Under the pieces are notes generated by a model that did not search any database, had not been told where the DNA came from, and saw only the letters and a program-made list of their open reading frames with translations. Source: Solea solea (Eukaryota; Chordata; Actinopteri; Pleuronectiformes; Soleidae). Taken from it: a DNA stretch of 64,000 bases. Below, piece after piece: positions 62,101-64,000 of the stretch; the first letter of the stretch is position 1, and every line of letters begins with the position of its first letter. Location: the NCBI RefSeq assembly GCF_958295425.1, contig NC_081149.1, positions 5,423,194 through 5,487,193 of the forward strand, in the 5' to 3' direction. A program made the position numbers and the translations under genes.

Positions 62101-62867
62101 TAATCACAACCTCCAACAGTTTATGTACAAATGTTATGTAATTCATTCCACAATGATGGCTCCATCCTGTAGGGGTCGCCGCCGCACTGGTTAAAAAAAA
62201 AAATTGTTAGATGTTGGGAATAAATTTAAACTTTTTTATTTTTATTTACTAGTGCTACAAACTTTTTGTGGATTAGCATTAAATATTTTGATATATTGTA
62301 TCGTCACTTAAATATCGAGCTAATATCGCATCGTGGTATTTGGCGATTTGTTTACAGTGTAAGGACAAACAAGAATTCAATAAGCGCCAACTTTTTTTAT
62401 CAATACATGAAATACCTTTTGTTTTCTGACGTCTTTCTATTGAGATTTTGGAAAAAAAATAACAAAAGACCTAAAAAAAAATTAACCCTAACCCTATGAT
62501 GCAAATCAAATGAGATGTCGAGACCAGCTGACTCGCCCCCTGGTGGCTAATCAGTATATTGTTACTTCCTGGTCAGCCTGAGTCAGTAAAACGGTAAAAA
62601 TTCAACGTATTTTGACCCGTGTGTTTCCGCTCTCCTCTACTCCCCCTGCAGGACGACAGGTACTGGGCGCGGCGCAGGAAGAACAACGTGGCAGCCAAGC
62701 GTTCGCGAGACGCCCGACGGCTGAAGGAGAACCAGATCGCCATCCGCGCCTCCTTCCTGGAAAAGGAGAACTCTGCGCTCCGCATGGAGGTGTCCGACCT
62801 GAGGAAGGAGCTGGGCCGATGCAAGAACGTTCTGGCCAAATACGAGTCCCGACACGGGCCGCTGTGA
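50781..62867 (+). CDS. hlf: HLF, hepatic leukaemia factor, PAR-bZIP (4 coding exons)
   Basis: Exons 50781-50895, 52440-52808, 61752-61966 and 62652-62867 give 915 nt and 304 aa; human HLF is 295 aa. Junctions are GT-AG and in phase. The N-terminus [17 protein letters not shown] and [17 protein letters not shown] matches HLF rather than TEF or DBP. An acidic activation region (about residues 62-98) contains [18 protein letters not shown] and [16 protein letters not shown]. The proline/acidic-rich PAR segment is residues about 168-233. The basic region is R240-R256 with N244-N-V-A-A-K-R-S-R, and the zipper has Leu269, Leu276, Leu283 at seven-residue spacing. The C-terminus is KYESRHGPL. Role (known): nuclear dimeric activator at TTAYGTAA D-box sites, circadian output, neuronal and haematopoietic functions. 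The Gln/Pro/Thr linker (about 115-140) is fish-specific. Which teleost paralogue (a or b) cannot be told here. Confidence 0.96.
50896..52439 (+). other. hlf: HLF intron 1
   Basis: 1544 bp, phase 1. The start is CpG-bearing; 51508-51540 has GGGGCTGGACAATAT, a TIR-element end. Two copies of the AATATTCACAT-type repeat sit head to head at 51715-52205. No alternative first exon could be recognised. Confidence 0.7.
51990..52205 (-). repeat. Dispersed repeat, same family (reverse)
   Basis: Reverse-complement copy in HLF intron 1: TTTTCTGGTTTCTTTGCTCC, GTGGACAAAAACAAGACATT and ATAATCGTTAGTTGCAGCC. A forward partial copy lies just before it at about 51715-51850, so two copies meet head to head. Confidence 0.6.
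52440..52808 (+). CDS. hlf: HLF coding exon 2 (activation domain)
   Basis: Encodes residues 39-161: [16 protein letters not shown], the conserved acidic activation block and a Gln/Pro/Thr-rich linker with VVDLSSRA and HSPGTA. Acceptor atccgcag, donor gcag|gtagga. The open frame extends upstream of the acceptor by chance; the first base completes codon 39. Confidence 0.94.
54163..54186 (+). repeat. AGC trinucleotide repeat
   Basis: Eight units in HLF intron 2. Confidence 0.9.
54930..55262. repeat. Dispersed repeat ending in CTCGGACCCTAATAA
   Basis: CCAAGATGGCGGCCTTCCTG and a right end GTGCACTCGGACCCTAATAA, the inverse of the left terminus at 27147. Probably the opposite end of the same or a related family. 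In HLF intron 2. Confidence 0.5.
56629..56658 (+). repeat. TCCC tetranucleotide repeat
   Basis: Seven or so units within a larger pyrimidine tract in HLF intron 2. Confidence 0.85.
57173..57465. mobile_element. GATATCG-rich TIR element
   Basis: Opens CAGGGATGGCACAATACCAA and closes ACTGAATATCGTCCCTAA, whose reverse complement begins TTAGGGACGATATTCAGT. The inside is rich in CCGATAC and CCGATATC words. A related fragment ends CAAGTATCGTATTAGTTCAT at about 55430-55480. Target duplication not seen. Confidence 0.5.
58200..58415 (+). repeat. Dispersed repeat, same family
   Basis: TTTGGTCCATAGAATATTTA, AAATTCACATTTAAGAAGCT, a CTCAAACAGATTCATC block and GTGAGTCATTGCAGCTC. In HLF intron 2. A fainter copy lies at about 54640-54850. 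Confidence 0.6.
58588..58900 (+). repeat. Tandem-like duplication, 222-bp offset
   Basis: AGGTGCTTATTATT through TATAAATATGCATAATACAA (58621) and GAGTCATGTTG recur as AGGTGCTGATTATT, TATAAATATGCATAATACAA (58843) and GAGTCATGTTG. The part between (GAATATTCATTGGTATTATT, AATAACGAGATGCATTCAA) has a third relative at 60620-60715. Confidence 0.75.
59119..59154 (+). repeat. TG microsatellite
   Basis: About 18 uninterrupted units in HLF intron 2. Confidence 0.9.
59370..59742 (+). mobile_element. hAT-like MITE
   Basis: Left end CATGGGGTCTTCAACCTGCG and right end AAAGGTTGCAGAGCCCCTG (reverse complement CAGGGGCTCTGCAACCTTT) are inverted. Inner GCCACATGTGGCTC and AAAATGGCTC are also opposed. No convincing TSD. 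In HLF intron 2. Confidence 0.55.
60015..60265 (+). repeat. Dispersed repeat, same family
   Basis: Begins TAGTTGCAGCTACTAAAATG, has CATGGAGCAAAGAAACCAGG and ATATAAGAAGCAGAAAACTC, and ends in an AATAATTGATTAATC tract. In HLF intron 2. Confidence 0.6.
60620..60715 (+). repeat. Third copy of the GAATATTCATTGGTATTATT unit
   Basis: GAATATTCATTGGTATTATT, CTATATTCAAATA and AATAACGAGACGCATTCAA repeat the 58670-58770 segment about 1.95 kb downstream. Confidence 0.7.
61441..61480 (+). repeat. 10-bp tandem repeat
   Basis: GTGTCCAACT repeated about four times, the last unit altered to GTGTCCTCCT, in HLF intron 2. Confidence 0.85.
61752..61966 (+). CDS. hlf: HLF coding exon 3 (PAR domain)
   Basis: Encodes residues 162-233: [57 protein letters not shown] and KVFIPEDLK, the hallmark proline/acidic-rich region and start of the DNA-binding extension. 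Donor aag|gtgacg. Confidence 0.95.
61967..62651 (+). other. hlf: HLF intron 3
   Basis: 685 bp, phase 0. AT-rich in the middle, with ATATCGAGCTAATATCGCAT (about 62313) resembling a TIR-element interior. A perfect PAR-site decamer GTTATGTAAT lies at 62133-62142. Confidence 0.7.
62133..62142 (+). promoter_or_regulatory. D-box (PAR-bZIP site) in HLF intron 3
   Basis: GTTATGTAAT matches RTTAYGTAAY exactly, the site that HLF itself binds. One such match per window is about what chance gives, so function is uncertain. Confidence 0.3.
62652..62867 (+). CDS. hlf: HLF coding exon 4 (bZIP and stop)
   Basis: 71 codons plus TGA. It carries the whole basic region and leucine zipper and differs from human at only a few positions (for example Val246 for Met, Met278 for Gln). 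Acceptor tccccctgcag. Confidence 0.96.
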   Translation, partial: DDRYWARRRKNNVAAKRSRDARRLKENQIAIRASFLEKENSALRMEVSDLRKELGRCKNVLAKYESRHGPL

Positions 62868-64000
62868 GGAACCACGCCCCCTGACCGCCACCTCTCCCTT
62901 TGCTCCTCCTCCTCGTCCTCACCTGAACCCATTCACACCGACACACTTTACTACCCCGCCTCCAGTTTTGAAGGACAACGTTTTTTTTTTTTTTTTGGTG
63001 GCACCGCCCCCTCACACAATAAGCTCCTCCCACTGTACCCCCCTCTTCAGTCTCTCATGGTATCATCTTCTCTTCGATTTGTCCGTTCTTTTTATTATTT
63101 CCAGTACTCATCGATCGACTGAAGACACAAATATATATATATGTATACATAGATGAATATCTATATATTTACACATGCATACTTAGTATTCATGTAACTG
63201 TGAGGAGTTATGAGCCAACCCACCACCAGCTGAGTTCCCACCCCCATGCCTCACCTCAACCCGCCCACTTTTGAGAAACAATGCCATGCTGTTTTTTTTT
63301 GTCATTCACTTTCATACCGATTTTATACGTAACATCAGGACTGAGAAAACTGTTGTTTCCTGTTTCTCTTCTTCTTCTTCTGTGCTCAAATCATAAGACG
63401 TCATTTTTTTGTATAGCACTTAAATTTATGTGTGCATTTGTGGTATTTGTAGATTTGCGTTTTTTTGTTTGTTTTTCTGAGCAATAATTCCTGTCCACAG
63501 TTAAAACCTTCAGACATTTATTTACTCACGTTCTTCTTCACCCCCTTTTTTCCTGCCACAAACCACCCACCTGCAGCTCTGCTGCCCCCTAGTGGCAGGT
63601 CTCCTCCACCTCCTCCTCCGTTGACTGAGACAATCTTTGTGCACTAATGCGTGTCTCACAATCTGATCCGGTGCAATGTTTCCACTTGCTCAGAACATTT
63701 TCCTCATATTTATCTACCTGTTTATTTCTCGAATGGAAGATTGTTGTTTTTATTTTTAATATATATACATATACAGTATATTGTATATTATATATTATAT
63801 ACTTAATACATATTAGTCCTGGAGCCAGGTCCGCCCGTACTACAATTGTATAAATATAAGTGCAAGTGCGATATTTGGCAGGAAGTTTCCCGAAATGAAG
63901 GATAAAGTAGCAAAATAAGATATTGCTACTTTGCTGTCTCTTTGGCTGTGATTCATCTTTAAAATATCACCCAAACTGTCAAATTATCTTCAAAAAATTT
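62868..64000 (+). other. hlf: HLF 3' UTR, continuing beyond the window
   Basis: No canonical AATAAA was found before the window ends, so the transcript probably extends further, in line with the long 3' UTR of HLF genes. Poly(T) at about 62979-62996, TA-rich runs at 63128-63170 and 63757-63805, and several ATTTA-type AU-rich words. The CCCCCTAGTGGCAG phrase near 63580 may be a small repeat fragment. Confidence 0.5.

Noticed and set aside
62486..62496. CCCTAACCC telomere-like text (also near 34787)
   Set aside because: Only one to two units next to poly(A) runs; no evidence of an interstitial telomere array.

Overview
The window reads as nuclear DNA of a ray-finned (probably percomorph) fish. 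Two multi-exon vertebrate transcription-factor genes with GT-AG introns lie on the + strand, set in AT-rich, microsatellite-rich DNA full of teleost-type dispersed repeats (tRNA-derived SINE, L2-like LINE 3' ends, hAT transposons, several foldback/MITE-like families). Nothing bacterial, viral or CRISPR-like was seen.

Layout. 1-1800: AT-rich upstream DNA. 1800-3040: CpG-rich promoter and first exon of FOXK2. 2745-16787: nine coding exons of FOXK2 (FHA plus forkhead domains), predicted 601 aa, all splice phases consistent. 16788 to about 18.2 kb: FOXK2 3' UTR. About 18.2-50.4 kb: a 32-kb stretch without a recognisable protein gene. It holds two related 19-bp minisatellites, many copies of a TIR-bearing element family, a 751-bp hAT element with a near-perfect 8-bp target duplication, a nested SINE, and several repeat-poor blocks that may be conserved non-coding DNA. 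50.4-64.0 kb: HLF, a PAR-bZIP factor, with four coding exons (50781-62867, predicted 304 aa), a CpG-rich promoter with a full CRE palindrome, and a 3' UTR that seems to run off the window.

How the genes relate. FOXK2 is a phosphothreonine-reading forkhead repressor linked to metabolism and autophagy. HLF is a circadian-output and blood-stem-cell bZIP activator. They are not known to act in one pathway. Both human orthologues lie on 17q, so their proximity here probably reflects old linkage.

The most noteworthy items are: a decayed ZBED-type hAT element with a perfect 8-bp TSD in FOXK2 intron 7; a second hAT element at 33.2-34.0 kb; at least seven copies of one foldback family; paired minisatellites sharing a monomer plus a duplicated FOXK2 3'-end segment; a 190-bp direct repeat pair just upstream of HLF; a possible small TATA-driven transcription unit at 26.24-26.71 kb; and a perfect DR1 nuclear-receptor half-site pair touching the acceptor of FOXK2 exon 6. 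I found no convincing new multi-gene system. All homology calls rest on recalled family sequences, not on a search.
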